Shown piece by piece: positions 9,661 through 17,648 of a stretch of 64,000 bases of DNA. The DNA comes from Erysipelotrichaceae bacterium. GTDB lineage: Bacteria; Bacillota_I; Bacilli_A; Erysipelotrichales; Coprobacillaceae. A program made the position numbers and the translations under genes. Within the stretch, counting starts at the first letter, position 1. Every line of letters starts with the position of its first letter. The notes under the pieces were generated by a model. It was not told where the DNA came from. It saw only the letters and a list, made by a program, of their open reading frames with translations, and ran no database searches. The stretch spans positions 26,801 through 90,800 of the forward strand of contig JAJQFG010000005.1 in the NCBI GenBank assembly GCA_021201315.1. Reading direction: 5' to 3'.

Positions 9661-9963
9661 ATGTACACAAACACTATCAATCCAACATTAATGGAATTCG
9701 TCGAATTTCATCGGGATAAATAGGATCCAACACATAGAGTAAAACTTATAAAGTTATATTTCGAACCCCATCAGGATAGCTTAACCAATGATAAGGAATA
9801 TCTTTTAGATATATCCATCGAACCAAGTTCATTCAATATTTATTATTTATCAGCAGAACTACTTAATATGGTTGTTCTTAATTATCAAGTAAGAAGTCGA
9901 TATGATATTGTTAGTATTACACTTGAAAGAGATAGTTTTGATAACGATGACACATTTTTATAA
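9661..9963 (+). pseudogene. Hypothetical protein gene interrupted by one in-frame TAG
   Basis: A strong GAGAGGAG site precedes ATG 9661. Twenty codons later there is TAG at 9721-9723, and the same frame then stays open for 79 codons to TAA at 9961-9963. The continuation (DPTHRVKLIKLYFEPHQDSL...) has ordinary coding character for this region: acidic, Leu/Tyr-rich, NDxx-rich. Only one base needs to change to restore a 100-aa product. It may be a recent nonsense pseudogene or a suppressed stop. No family is recognised. It is probably in one operon with the next gene, 40 nt downstream. Confidence 0.6.
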
Positions 9964-10004
9964 ACAAAGGGAAAAAATTATTATATCAAAGGAGAATGAC
10001 TATT

Positions 10005-10364
10005 ATGGCAATCAAAGAAGCATACAAATATATTAACTTTTGCATTGACAATGGCAACGCTAAATTCGATAATTTAGATTATCTAAAGAAATTTGTTAAA
10101 TGTGATGAGCTAATTCAAACACAAACAATCAATGTTAGTTATAATGTAGAATGGCTATTCCCTACATTAAGATTAGATTTAATCGAATATGACGAAAATG
10201 AGCCAACGTGGATATGCATGAAATATTATGATGATTTATTAGTACCTTATGATTACTTGCTCATCGATTACGACTTATATATTGACGATGATAATGTTGA
10301 TATCTATTTTGAAACAACACTAAAAATCGCTAAAACAATATTTGAGATTGTTAACGAAATCTAA
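10005..10364 (+). CDS. Hypothetical acidic protein
   Basis: 119 aa from ATG 10005. AAAGGAG at 9988-9994 is too close to the upstream ATG at 9996 and well spaced from 10005. The protein is soluble-looking, rich in Asp/Tyr/Leu (YDYLLIDYDLYIDDDNVDIYFE), with no membrane segment or known motif. It follows the nonsense-interrupted gene and ends at a clear terminator. Its style resembles small accessory proteins of conjugative elements, but no function is recognised. Confidence 0.55.
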   Translation: MAIKEAYKYINFCIDNGNAKFDNLDYLKKFVKCDELIQTQTINVSYNVEWLFPTLRLDLIEYDENEPTWICMKYYDDLLVPYDYLLIDYDLYIDDDNVDIYFETTLKIAKTIFEIVNEI

Positions 10365-10375
10365 ATATATTATGC

Positions 10376-10409
10376 AAAAAGCAATGCATGATAAATGTAT
10401 TGCTTTTTA
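10376..10409 (+). terminator. Intrinsic terminator
   Basis: AAAAAGCAATGCAT paired with ATGTATTGCTTTTT just after the 119-aa gene. Confidence 0.7.
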
Positions 10410-10531
10410 TCTTGTTAAACAACAAATAAGAGACCAATTAATGGTCTCATTGATATATACAAGTTATTTATAATTTGTTGATTTGTTCTTGTTTAAAGTC
10501 ACCAACAAATCGAGAAGTTCAATAACTAAAT

Positions 10532-10672
10532 ACAAAAAAAGGAATTTGACTATTTTTAAGAATTTTTTGTATTTTTTGTTGATTTTTTGTCTAATGCAAT
10601 TGAAAATGAGCTATTATAAAAGTTTACGAATTAACTATAAACATACCTCGTAGATTTATATCATATCGATTG
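10532..10672 (+). repeat. Upstream repeat module, copy 2
   Basis: Direct repeat partner of 9443-9600, including GTATTTTT, TTGTCTAA, AATTGAAAA, GCTATTATAAA and GATTTATATCATA. It lies 190 nt before the DUF6431-like gene. Confidence 0.55.
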
Positions 10673-10857
10673 TTTTAACATTTTAGAAAGCTGTATCAAT
10701 TAACAATTACATCGAAATATGGTTATTATAAATAGTAGTCAGCGAACTAATTATTGTACGAATACTCTTTTGAATTCTTTTTCTTTCCTATATAATTATT
10801 TAAAGAGATCAAGAAAGGATAAGTGTTGCAATATATAAAGCATCAACAATACGACAA

Positions 10858-11457
10858 ATGTATCAAAATTTTTATCTGCCTGTTAACGAAATGATAAATA
10901 TTCATATAATAAATCTAAGGCAACCACTCACTATCAATCAATATCACAATATCCAGCACTATATCATATGCAATAAAGACATAGCATTGAACAAGCACTC
11001 ATTGCATCATCTATTGCCGTTTGAAGCCAATCATATCTATTCATCAACGTATAAAAGGCTTTGCGTTGGCTATTATAAAGGTCATATTACAATAGATACA
11101 GCAACCATAAAAGTATTAAGAAAAAGAAGCGATAACAAATATCATGCAATACTCCCATCATCATATATCTATCCGCATAGCCAGTATTTGATGTCTTTTA
11201 TTATGTCCGTTCTTTATGACAAGAATTACAAAAAACTAAAGGTTAATGAAATCATAGAAAAATATCAAATATCCATATCAACGCTTTACAGGTGGATGCA
11301 TAAGTTCTCTTCATATTTATGCAGGCTTTTGTATAAGAGGAATATCAACAATTCCATGCAGTATTTAATGCTATCAAATATAAATAATCAAACCATTAAT
11401 ATGAATTATGATATTACAACGCATCAGCTAAACGTTCATGCTTTTAAAGTTACCTAA
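10858..11457 (+). CDS. DUF6431-like protein (transposase/recombinase-associated HTH)
   Basis: 199 aa. The middle, CVGYYKGHITIDTATIKVLRKRS...HAILPSSYIYPHSQYLMSFIMSV, resembles the DUF6431 pattern seen in low-GC Firmicute mobile elements. It is followed by an HTH-like KVNEIIEKYQISISTLYRWMHKF. The paired cysteines usually found at the N-terminus of that family are not visible. The AAAGGAT site lies 38 nt before the ATG, so the true start may be a non-AUG codon upstream. It precedes the first tyrosine recombinase by 65 nt. The family assignment is tentative. Confidence 0.45.
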   Translation: MYQNFYLPVNEMINIHIINLRQPLTINQYHNIQHYIICNKDIALNKHSLHHLLPFEANHIYSSTYKRLCVGYYKGHITIDTATIKVLRKRSDNKYHAILPSSYIYPHSQYLMSFIMSVLYDKNYKKLKVNEIIEKYQISISTLYRWMHKFSSYLCRLLYKRNINNSMQYLMLSNINNQTINMNYDITTHQLNVHAFKVT

Positions 11458-11522
11458 AATAATCTGGAAATATCTTTCATACATCTTTTGAGTTATAGTA
11501 TAACCAAGGAGGATATTATTAT

Positions 11523-12458
11523 ATGGAAGAAACTAAATTTAGTAAAATAGCACAAGAATGGCTAAAAATTAAAAAGCTTTCAATAAAGGCTTCCACTTAC
11601 GTAAAATATAGAATTAACATAGAAAATCATCTTAATGATTTGTTTGTTGATAAGGATATCGATGAGTGGAATGATATTGATTATTATGATTTGTTTGAAA
11701 AGCTGCTCGACGAAGGAGAATTTTCACGCAGCACCATCAAGACTTTTAGGACAATATTAAAAAGCATTCTCCAATATGGTGAAGAGGAATATGGATTAAA
11801 ACACATAAATCTATCAAGGATAAAGCTTCATAGAGATCAGCAGCATGTCAAAGTACTAACAAACGAAGAAGCTATTAGGTTATCGAATTACTGTGAAAAA
11901 AACATCAACTACAAAACAGTGCCTGCCTATATTGCATTATATACAGGACTAAGAATAGGAGAAGTATGTGGCCTTAAATGGGAAGATATAGATCTTAAAA
12001 ATAATGAAATAAATGTTAATAGAGCTGCCCATCGTATTACTAATTATAATGATGTGAACAAAAGCAGTTCAACTATTTTAACTTTAGACTTACCTAAGAC
12101 AAAAACTTCAGCAAGGAAGGTAATTATGCCTGATTATCTATCAAAGTACCTTGCGACATATAAAAAGATGAATCAAGGCAAAGAGTCATCTTTTGTAATC
12201 ACCAACTCTGATACAATACCAGAGCCTCGTACCGTTGAAAGACGATTTGAAAGAATATGTCATCTTCTTGATATCGATTTAAAATTCCATGAATTAAGAC
12301 ATACATATGCTACAAACTGCCTAAAATATGATATGGACACAAAGACTGTAAGCCAGCAGCTTGGGCATAGTGATATATCTACCACATTAGATCTCTATGT
12401 TCACCCTGATTATAGCCATATCAAAAAGCAGGTAAAGAAATTCAAGAAATTTGAATAA
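11523..12458 (+). CDS. Tyrosine recombinase (integrase), intact catalytic set
   Basis: 311 aa, with AAGGAGG before the start. Residues about 1-95 form a SAM-like core-binding domain. The catalytic domain has all expected residues: R144 (TGLRIGE), H256 and R259 (HELRHT), H282 (LGHSD) and Y292 (LYVHP). It should cut and rejoin DNA through a 3'-phosphotyrosine. It may integrate or excise the element, or invert a local switch. An XRE regulator follows 25 nt downstream, and a second, degenerate recombinase of the same build lies 0.8 kb on. No attachment site could be placed. Confidence 0.85.
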   Translation: MEETKFSKIAQEWLKIKKLSIKASTYVKYRINIENHLNDLFVDKDIDEWNDIDYYDLFEKLLDEGEFSRSTIKTFRTILKSILQYGEEEYGLKHINLSRIKLHRDQQHVKVLTNEEAIRLSNYCEKNINYKTVPAYIALYTGLRIGEVCGLKWEDIDLKNNEINVNRAAHRITNYNDVNKSSSTILTLDLPKTKTSARKVIMPDYLSKYLATYKKMNQGKESSFVITNSDTIPEPRTVERRFERICHLLDIDLKFHELRHTYATNCLKYDMDTKTVSQQLGHSDISTTLDLYVHPDYSHIKKQVKKFKKFE

Positions 12459-12483
12459 CAAAGAAAGGATAAATTATTACAAT

Positions 12484-12855
12484 ATGAATCTTGGTATAAG
12501 AATAAAAGCATTAAGAAAACGACGTAATCTTACACGCAATGAGCTAGGAGAACTTTTAGGTGTTCATTTCCCTTCATCAACCATATCAAGATATGAAATG
12601 AATAAAACCAAACCACAAGACAAATATATGAACAGATTGATAAAAATATTAAACGTCGATGAAGCATTCCTTTTAAGCGATACGGACGATGCTACAATCA
12701 ATTTATTTATTGATCTATTTTGGCAAATGAAAGATGGAGAGGATATTATTCTACTTGATAGAATGTTTGAATGTTTCAAGGAGTATGATGAAGAACGATA
12801 TCGTAAGTTTGTTAAAATAATAAAACTACTTTATTTAGATAGATTTGATGAATGA
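12484..12855 (+). CDS. XRE-family HTH regulator
   Basis: 123 aa from ATG 12484; an in-frame TTG at 12451 overlaps the integrase end and lacks a site. The N-terminal HTH (GIRIKALRKRRNLTRNELGELLG...STISRYEMNKTKP) is clear. Residues 65-123 form a helical acidic tail (FWQMKDGEDIILLDRMFECF). It is co-directional with the recombinase and ends at a strong terminator. It probably controls recombinase or surface-operon expression, and the palindromes at 13085 and 13231 are candidate targets. That link is inference. Confidence 0.75.
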   Translation: MNLGIRIKALRKRRNLTRNELGELLGVHFPSSTISRYEMNKTKPQDKYMNRLIKILNVDEAFLLSDTDDATINLFIDLFWQMKDGEDIILLDRMFECFKEYDEERYRKFVKIIKLLYLDRFDE

Positions 12856-12898
12856 GAAAGGTTGACATTCTATTTCTATACTAAACACGGATAGGACT

Positions 12899-12926
12899 AA
12901 AGCAACATTTGATGTGTTGCTTTTTT
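12899..12926 (+). terminator. Intrinsic terminator
   Basis: AAGCAACA / TGTTGCTT stem with a six-T tail after the XRE gene. Confidence 0.7.
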
Positions 12927-13084
12927 GATTATTTATAAACAATTGATGATTTTGTTGCTATATATTACCAGTAACTATCAAATCTATATAATCACATGAT
13001 ATAAGACTATAAAGCAAAAAACGTTGATATATCAAACATAATTTCACTAAAGAATATAATAAATTTTTTAGATAAAAAACAAAA

Positions 13085-13116
13085 TAACTGTCAAAAAGTA
13101 TACTTTTTGACAGTTA
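13085..13116. repeat. 32-bp perfect palindrome (recombinase or regulator site)
   Basis: Arms TAACTGTCAAAAAGTA / TACTTTTTGACAGTTA around the centre GTATAC. It can be read as 11-bp inverted arms around an 8-bp AGTATACT core, the geometry of a tyrosine-recombinase site, or as an operator covering a TTGACA -35. Confidence 0.7.
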
Positions 13117-13230
13117 AATTTCTATATTCATTATAGGGCATATTTTCTTCAAAATCAATACTTCAAGCAATTAAAAATGAATAAAATTACTGGTTCTGCG
13201 AAAATTTCCAACAAATTATATTCACATCTA

Positions 13231-13264
13231 GCAACTGTCATTAAGTATACTTTTTGACAGTTGC
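13231..13264. repeat. Second copy of the palindrome, two mismatches
   Basis: Outer arms GCAACTGTCA / TGACAGTTGC and inner AAGTATACTT match copy 1; only TT versus AA breaks symmetry. It ends 33 nt before the second recombinase start. Confidence 0.7.
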
Positions 13265-13296
13265 ATAAAACAAATGAAAGGAGGAAAGGCAATTTA

Positions 13297-14220
13297 ATGA
13301 TTGATGAAACTCAAATTTGTCAGGAATGGCTTGATCTAAAAAAAGGAAATATAAAGCCTACAACCTATGATAAATATGAAAAAATCATAACCAAGTACCT
13401 TATACCGCTTTTTGATGAATGTCCAATTGATCAATTAAACGTTAGCAAAGTATCAGATTATTTGAATCAGTTATTGGAGAAAGGATTGTCTCGATATACG
13501 GTTAATCTTATCAAGCTTATACTCATTTCTATATATGATTACGCTCATGATCAATATGGTTATAAAAAGATTGATTTTGATGGGAATTTACCTAATACAC
13601 ATTTAAAAACAAAGCCAAAAGCATCAGATGTCCTTAATGATGAACAGGAAGATATATTATATCAGTATTGTATGTTCCATGTTGATTCGTTAAGTGTTTC
13701 GATATTATTAACATTATATGCTGGATTAAGGTGCATGGAAACATGTGCTTTAAAGATAAAAGATGTCAACTTAGAAGAGGGCTTTATAGATATCAACAAG
13801 CAAGTAGAAAGAATAGTTAACCGTGAAAATAATTATTCAAAAACCTTATCACAGCTAACTTATCTCTCATGGCCGGAGAAAAGGCAGGTTGTATTGCAGC
13901 CTTTCATGATAAATTATCTTAACGCATATATCGATTGCAATAATCCAGAAGTGTATCTGCTAAACAAGTTAAACAGTTTGCCAGCCAAAAGAACATATCA
14001 AAACAAACTAACTATGCTTTCAAAGACATTGGGGTTCGATATAAGTTATTCAATATTAAGGAATACTTGTAAAAGCAAATGCATTGAAAACGATGTCAAC
14101 ATTAAAGTGATTATGAATATGCTTGGCCTGTCCAAACTGGAAATCAATATTGATGATACCTATCATGAAGGAATGGATTATACGAGAGAAGAGATGTGCA
14201 AGATTGATCCAGGTATATAG
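13297..14220 (+). CDS. Degenerate tyrosine recombinase, possible regulator
   Basis: 307 aa from ATG 13297, preceded by AAAGGAGG; an in-frame TTG at 13261 lies inside the palindrome. It is collinear with the 311-aa recombinase (QEWLDLKKGNIKPTTYDKY versus QEWLKIKKLSIKASTYVKY). It keeps R145 (AGLRCMET), R255 (ILRNT) and Y289, but the first catalytic His is S252 and the LGH histidine is L278. Strand cleavage is therefore likely weak or absent. It may act as a DNA-binding accessory or repressor at the flanking palindromes. It lies 36 nt before the signal peptidase, so it is probably co-transcribed with the export operon. Confidence 0.75.
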   Translation: MIDETQICQEWLDLKKGNIKPTTYDKYEKIITKYLIPLFDECPIDQLNVSKVSDYLNQLLEKGLSRYTVNLIKLILISIYDYAHDQYGYKKIDFDGNLPNTHLKTKPKASDVLNDEQEDILYQYCMFHVDSLSVSILLTLYAGLRCMETCALKIKDVNLEEGFIDINKQVERIVNRENNYSKTLSQLTYLSWPEKRQVVLQPFMINYLNAYIDCNNPEVYLLNKLNSLPAKRTYQNKLTMLSKTLGFDISYSILRNTCKSKCIENDVNIKVIMNMLGLSKLEINIDDTYHEGMDYTREEMCKIDPGI

Positions 14221-14256
14221 TTATAGCATGGTCTGATTGTTTCGGAGGTGAAGTGT

Positions 14257-14796
14257 ATGTCTAGGAAATCAAACGTAAAGGATATTCTTATGACGATAGG
14301 AGATTTTGTCACAACGTTTATAACTGCATTCATCGCTATCATTGCTGTAGCAATGGTTGCTATCAATTTAATGGGATGGCATCTGTTTTCCATAGACAGT
14401 TCGAGTATGAGCCCTGCTTATCCAGTTAATTCGCTGGTTGTTGTACAAAGCATTGATGCTGACGATATCGAGGTTGGTGAAGTTATTACTTATGTTCTTA
14501 ATGATGATGGAGTCCTTATTACACACAGGGTTGTAAGCAAGGATACTGCAAATCAGACTTTCACTACGAAAGGTGATGCCAATAACGTTGAAGATGCTTC
14601 ACCTGTAAGCTTTGACAATGTCGTTGGCAAGGTAGTATTAGGGTTTCCGCTTGCTGGAGGAATCTTAAGAATTCTAACGGCAAGTGAAAATAGAGTTATT
14701 GTTATAGCATGTATTGTTATTTTATTCATGTTCTCATTTGTATGGGACATGATTGCAAGGAAGAGAAAGAACAAGGGAAAGGAGGGAGAGAAGTGA
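14257..14796 (+). CDS. sipW: SipW/ER-type signal peptidase I
   Basis: 179 aa from ATG 14257, with GGAGG 8 nt upstream. The N-terminal membrane helix is about residues 12-40. The catalytic Ser lies in SIDSSSMSPAY, and VLITHRVV has His in place of the Lys used by ordinary bacterial enzymes, the mark of the SipW/S26B group. A C-terminal membrane helix is at about 150-170, followed by a basic tail. SipW enzymes trim TasA-like precursors on the outer face of the membrane. The stop overlaps the GTG of the TasA-like gene, giving translational coupling; the three following genes are its likely substrates. Confidence 0.85.
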   Translation: MSRKSNVKDILMTIGDFVTTFITAFIAIIAVAMVAINLMGWHLFSIDSSSMSPAYPVNSLVVVQSIDADDIEVGEVITYVLNDDGVLITHRVVSKDTANQTFTTKGDANNVEDASPVSFDNVVGKVVLGFPLAGGILRILTASENRVIVIACIVILFMFSFVWDMIARKRKNKGKEGEK

Positions 14797-15416
14797 GAGC
14801 AAGCCAGAAATTTATGATAGCGTGTCTTTTAATGGCGGTCATAACATTTACTACGGTATCGTCTTCTATATCGCTTTTATCGGGAGGTTCAGGTTTGGTT
14901 ATTAATACATTTACCTTTGAAACTGAAGAAGGCTCAATTGCCATAGAACTTGATGAAACGGATATTAATGATACCAGCAAACGTACTGATGGTAATAATT
15001 ATACAATCACTAAAGGAGAAACTGTTTCTAAAGATCCAACTGCAACTATTAAAGCTGGTAGTGTGGATTCATATGTGTTTATCTATATGGATAATCCGTT
15101 ATCAGCTGATTTTACAATCAATTATAGTGATTCATGGACTTTAATAGCAAGCAACGAAAACAAATCGCTCTATATGTATAACGATATTGTTGAATCATCA
15201 GAAGACGATCAGAAATTAACGCCATTGTTTACAGAGGTAACTGTACCTAGTGATATTAGTGATGAAGATATTGCATCGTTTGGCACTAAGACAATGACTC
15301 TTCAAGCTTATGCGATTGAAGCGGATACAGCAAATATAACTGAAGAAGGAGCTATCAATGAAGCAACAGCTAAATTTGGATTAAGCTCTTCAAATACTAA
15401 TGTAAGCGAAGACTAA
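14793..15416 (+). CDS. TasA/camelysin-like secreted protein (SipW substrate)
   Basis: 207 aa from GTG 14793, with AAAGGAGG at 14778-14785; the GTGA overlap couples it to sipW. The signal segment is about residues 1-33 (KFMIACLLMAVITFTTVSSS), then VINTFTFETEEGSIAIELDE, the entry strand typical of TasA-like proteins. KDPTATIKAGSVDSYVFIYMDN and SWTLI match the jelly-roll core. No sorting signal is seen, so the protein is probably released or polymerised into fibres at the cell surface. Family placement is good; fibre formation is inferred from TasA. Confidence 0.75.
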   Translation: MRASQKFMIACLLMAVITFTTVSSSISLLSGGSGLVINTFTFETEEGSIAIELDETDINDTSKRTDGNNYTITKGETVSKDPTATIKAGSVDSYVFIYMDNPLSADFTINYSDSWTLIASNENKSLYMYNDIVESSEDDQKLTPLFTEVTVPSDISDEDIASFGTKTMTLQAYAIEADTANITEEGAINEATAKFGLSSSNTNVSED

Positions 15417-15449
15417 GATAGTAAAAAACAAGAAAGGAATTAGGGGAAG

Positions 15450-15782
15450 ATGTTAAAAAGCAAGAAATATACATTAAAATGCATGCTACTAACTTTAACG
15501 CTTATGTTAGTTTGTTGCACTTCCATTAAAGGAACGCTTTCCCTCGATACGTCATTGTCCAATGCATGCGTCAATACCTTTGCGTTTTCTTTAACCAATG
15601 AGCCTGCTGATGCGAGCACAGGCATCAATGAAAGCAACGATAAGGATGTAACAAAAGATACAAACGTCAATACCAATGCTAAAACAGGTGACGATACTAT
15701 GCTTAATATTGTATTGATTGGTATGCTTGTAAGTATTGTAGGTCTTGCAATATGCTGGACAAGAGAGAACAAAGAAAATTGA
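15450..15782 (+). CDS. Small exported protein with TasA-like N-terminus and TGD sorting-like tail
   Basis: 110 aa. Signal peptide about residues 6-30 (LLTLTLMLVCCTSIKGTLSL), then CVNTFAFSLTNEP, which echoes the NTFTF entry strand of TasA proteins. A 40-residue Asn/Asp/Thr linker leads to NAKTGDDT, a membrane helix (MLNIVLIGMLVSIVGLAICW) and a charged RENKEN tail. The layout is that of a wall-anchored mini-subunit with a TGD signal like the 1074-aa surface protein. It may cap or anchor the fibre built by its neighbours. It overlaps nothing and sits 33 nt after the TasA-like gene. Confidence 0.65.
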   Translation: MLKSKKYTLKCMLLTLTLMLVCCTSIKGTLSLDTSLSNACVNTFAFSLTNEPADASTGINESNDKDVTKDTNVNTNAKTGDDTMLNIVLIGMLVSIVGLAICWTRENKEN

Positions 15783-15820
15783 GAGTAACAAAAATTAATA
15801 TTAGGAAAGGAAAAATTATT

Positions 15821-17593
15821 ATGGCAACAAGTAAGAAAAGCATTGCGACTAAAGCTTCAGCAGTGGCTTTAGCTGCTGCATTATTAATTGGTTTGGGTTC
15901 GTATTCATATTTAACAGGGAAAACACAAAACATAGAAAACGAATTTAATACAAACAACAATAGCGTTGAATTAGAAGAAACTACTGGCAACAAATATGAT
16001 ATCGTGCCAGGTACTAGTCAAGACAAGGATCCTACTGTTACAGCAACCTATACATTGGATTCTTATGTATTTTTGGAAGTGAACGATGCAACTGGTGGAT
16101 TGGTAGATTATGATATTGTAGATGGATGGAAATTATTAGATACAATATCAAACAGTGACGGTTCTACGACATATGTTTATTATCAATTATTAGAGAATAG
16201 TGGTATAAAAGAAATCAATTGGTATAATTCAAGTGATTCTACAATTAAGTTGTATGATGAAGGAAGCTATACATATATTTGGGATACTAATAGTAATACA
16301 ATAACACAATTAGATACTACAAATAATGATCAGATAGATGTTACTTCTTCTTTTGATTTATCAACAGGTAATATGTATAACCATAATGAAACAACTACAA
16401 TACTACAGGTACTTCAAGGAGATAAGGTGTCTTATTCATCTTCAATTACAAATGAACAAATGGAAGCTGCTGGAGATGATATTTCTTTAACATTCCAGGC
16501 TTATATCATTCAAGCACAGCTTAGCGGAACAACAGGAGATAGTCTTGATGATCCATTAACAGCATATAAGGTTGTAACAACAGGTGCTTCAGTATATGTA
16601 GATAATGCAACGTATGTATCTTTAGATGCTAGTAGCAGTACTAATTTAGGAACTCAATTGAAAAATGCTATAAACAATGCAAGTTCAAGCGAAACAACTG
16701 TTGTAGTTTTACCAGAAAATAGCAATATATCAATGAGTGGTTATTCATTTAGTAGTGCAATTAATAGTACTATTGTAATAGATTTGAATGAAAATGAATT
16801 GAGCTTAACAGGAAGTATTGCTGTTAATTTAACTAATGGTGATGATTTAACGATAGCTAATGGTACACTTGAAAGAAGTGAAATGAGTGGTGCAGCATAT
16901 TCAGCGTTTTCTATTGCATCAAATAGTTCGTTCACTTTAGACAATGTTACAGCGACTACAAATGGATGCTTATGCTATCCTCAAGGTGATGCTGCTGAGG
17001 TAAATATTGTTAATTCTAATGTTAGTGGAAATGGTTATGTAGTGGCTACTAACGCTGCAACTGTGGATAATTATAATGTCGAAATTAATATTGAAAATAG
17101 TATTTTAAATGCTTCATATTGCCCTGTGTTGATTAATGTTCCTGGAACGTTAAATATTTCAAATTCAACAATCACTGGTGGATCTCAAGCACTGGTGGTT
17201 CGTGCTGGTACCGCAAGTGTTAATGATACTACTCTTGCTACTACACTAGGTGAAGATGATTTTTGGACAAGTTATGATAGTTCAAATTGGGGAAATGGTA
17301 ACGCTGTAGCAATGGCTGTTATAACAATTGGAAATCGCAATGGTACTTACGCAGGAGATGCACAGGTAACACTTGATAATGTTAAATTACAATACGATAC
17401 AACGATTAGCGGTTCTAAAGGTATTTATATGACAGGCGGTGTAACTTATCCAGCAACAAATTCAACACCTAATAAAGCTATATTATATTATGATTCAGAT
17501 AGCTCTATTGGAAAGTTAGTACGTGCAAATGGTACGGACGGTAGTGACTACACTGTTGTTTATAAAGATGGAACATTAATACCTAACGAATAA
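15821..17593 (+). CDS. SipW-dependent secreted protein: TasA-like N-terminus plus parallel beta-helix
   Basis: 590 aa from ATG 15821 (AGGAAAGG upstream). The signal peptide is about 1-37, with an alanine-rich hydrophobic core (ASAVALAAALLIGLGSYSYL). Residues 40-255 repeat the TasA-like pattern: NSVELEE, KDPTVTATYTLDSYVFLEV, DGWKLLD, LTFQAYIIQA. From about 270 the sequence becomes short repeated strands (TIVIDLNENELSLTG, LTIANGTLERS, FTLDNVTATTNG, VNIVNSNVSGNG, LNISNSTITGG), characteristic of a right-handed parallel beta-helix. It is likely an adhesin or matrix subunit. No catalytic residues of pectate lyases are identifiable. Confidence 0.75.
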   Translation: MATSKKSIATKASAVALAAALLIGLGSYSYLTGKTQNIENEFNTNNNSVELEETTGNKYDIVPGTSQDKDPTVTATYTLDSYVFLEVNDATGGLVDYDIVDGWKLLDTISNSDGSTTYVYYQLLENSGIKEINWYNSSDSTIKLYDEGSYTYIWDTNSNTITQLDTTNNDQIDVTSSFDLSTGNMYNHNETTTILQVLQGDKVSYSSSITNEQMEAAGDDISLTFQAYIIQAQLSGTTGDSLDDPLTAYKVVTTGASVYVDNATYVSLDASSSTNLGTQLKNAINNASSSETTVVVLPENSNISMSGYSFSSAINSTIVIDLNENELSLTGSIAVNLTNGDDLTIANGTLERSEMSGAAYSAFSIASNSSFTLDNVTATTNGCLCYPQGDAAEVNIVNSNVSGNGYVVATNAATVDNYNVEINIENSILNASYCPVLINVPGTLNISNSTITGGSQALVVRAGTASVNDTTLATTLGEDDFWTSYDSSNWGNGNAVAMAVITIGNRNGTYAGDAQVTLDNVKLQYDTTISGSKGIYMTGGVTYPATNSTPNKAILYYDSDSSIGKLVRANGTDGSDYTVVYKDGTLIPNE

Positions 17594-17620
17594 AATTGGT
17601 GATATTAATACAATATATTA

Positions 17621-17648
17621 AGGAAATTCTTTAAGGATTTCCTTTTTT
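17621..17648 (+). terminator. Intrinsic terminator of the SipW operon
   Basis: AGGAAAT / ATTTCCT stem with a T run, 27 nt after the beta-helix gene. Confidence 0.75.

Larger units (their letters stand above)
10365..10857. other. Intergenic region with terminator, hairpin and repeat copy 2
   Basis: No gene seen. It holds the terminator at 10376-10409, a GAGACC/GGTCTC hairpin at about 10429-10447, and the second upstream repeat module at 10532-10672. Confidence 0.5.
12927..13296. other. Intergenic control region of the second recombinase / SipW operon
   Basis: No ORF of note. It contains a 32-bp perfect palindrome (13085-13116) and a second near-perfect one (13231-13264), 146 bp apart. TTGACA (13107-13112) inside the first could serve as a -35, with TTATAG 18 nt downstream. 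Confidence 0.6.

Noticed and set aside
13085..13264. Palindromes as intrinsic terminators
   Set aside because: Neither is followed by a T run in the orientation of a neighbouring gene.
15440..15993. Minus-strand open frames under the exported-protein genes
   Set aside because: They lie opposite genes with signal peptides and clear ribosome sites; no independent support.
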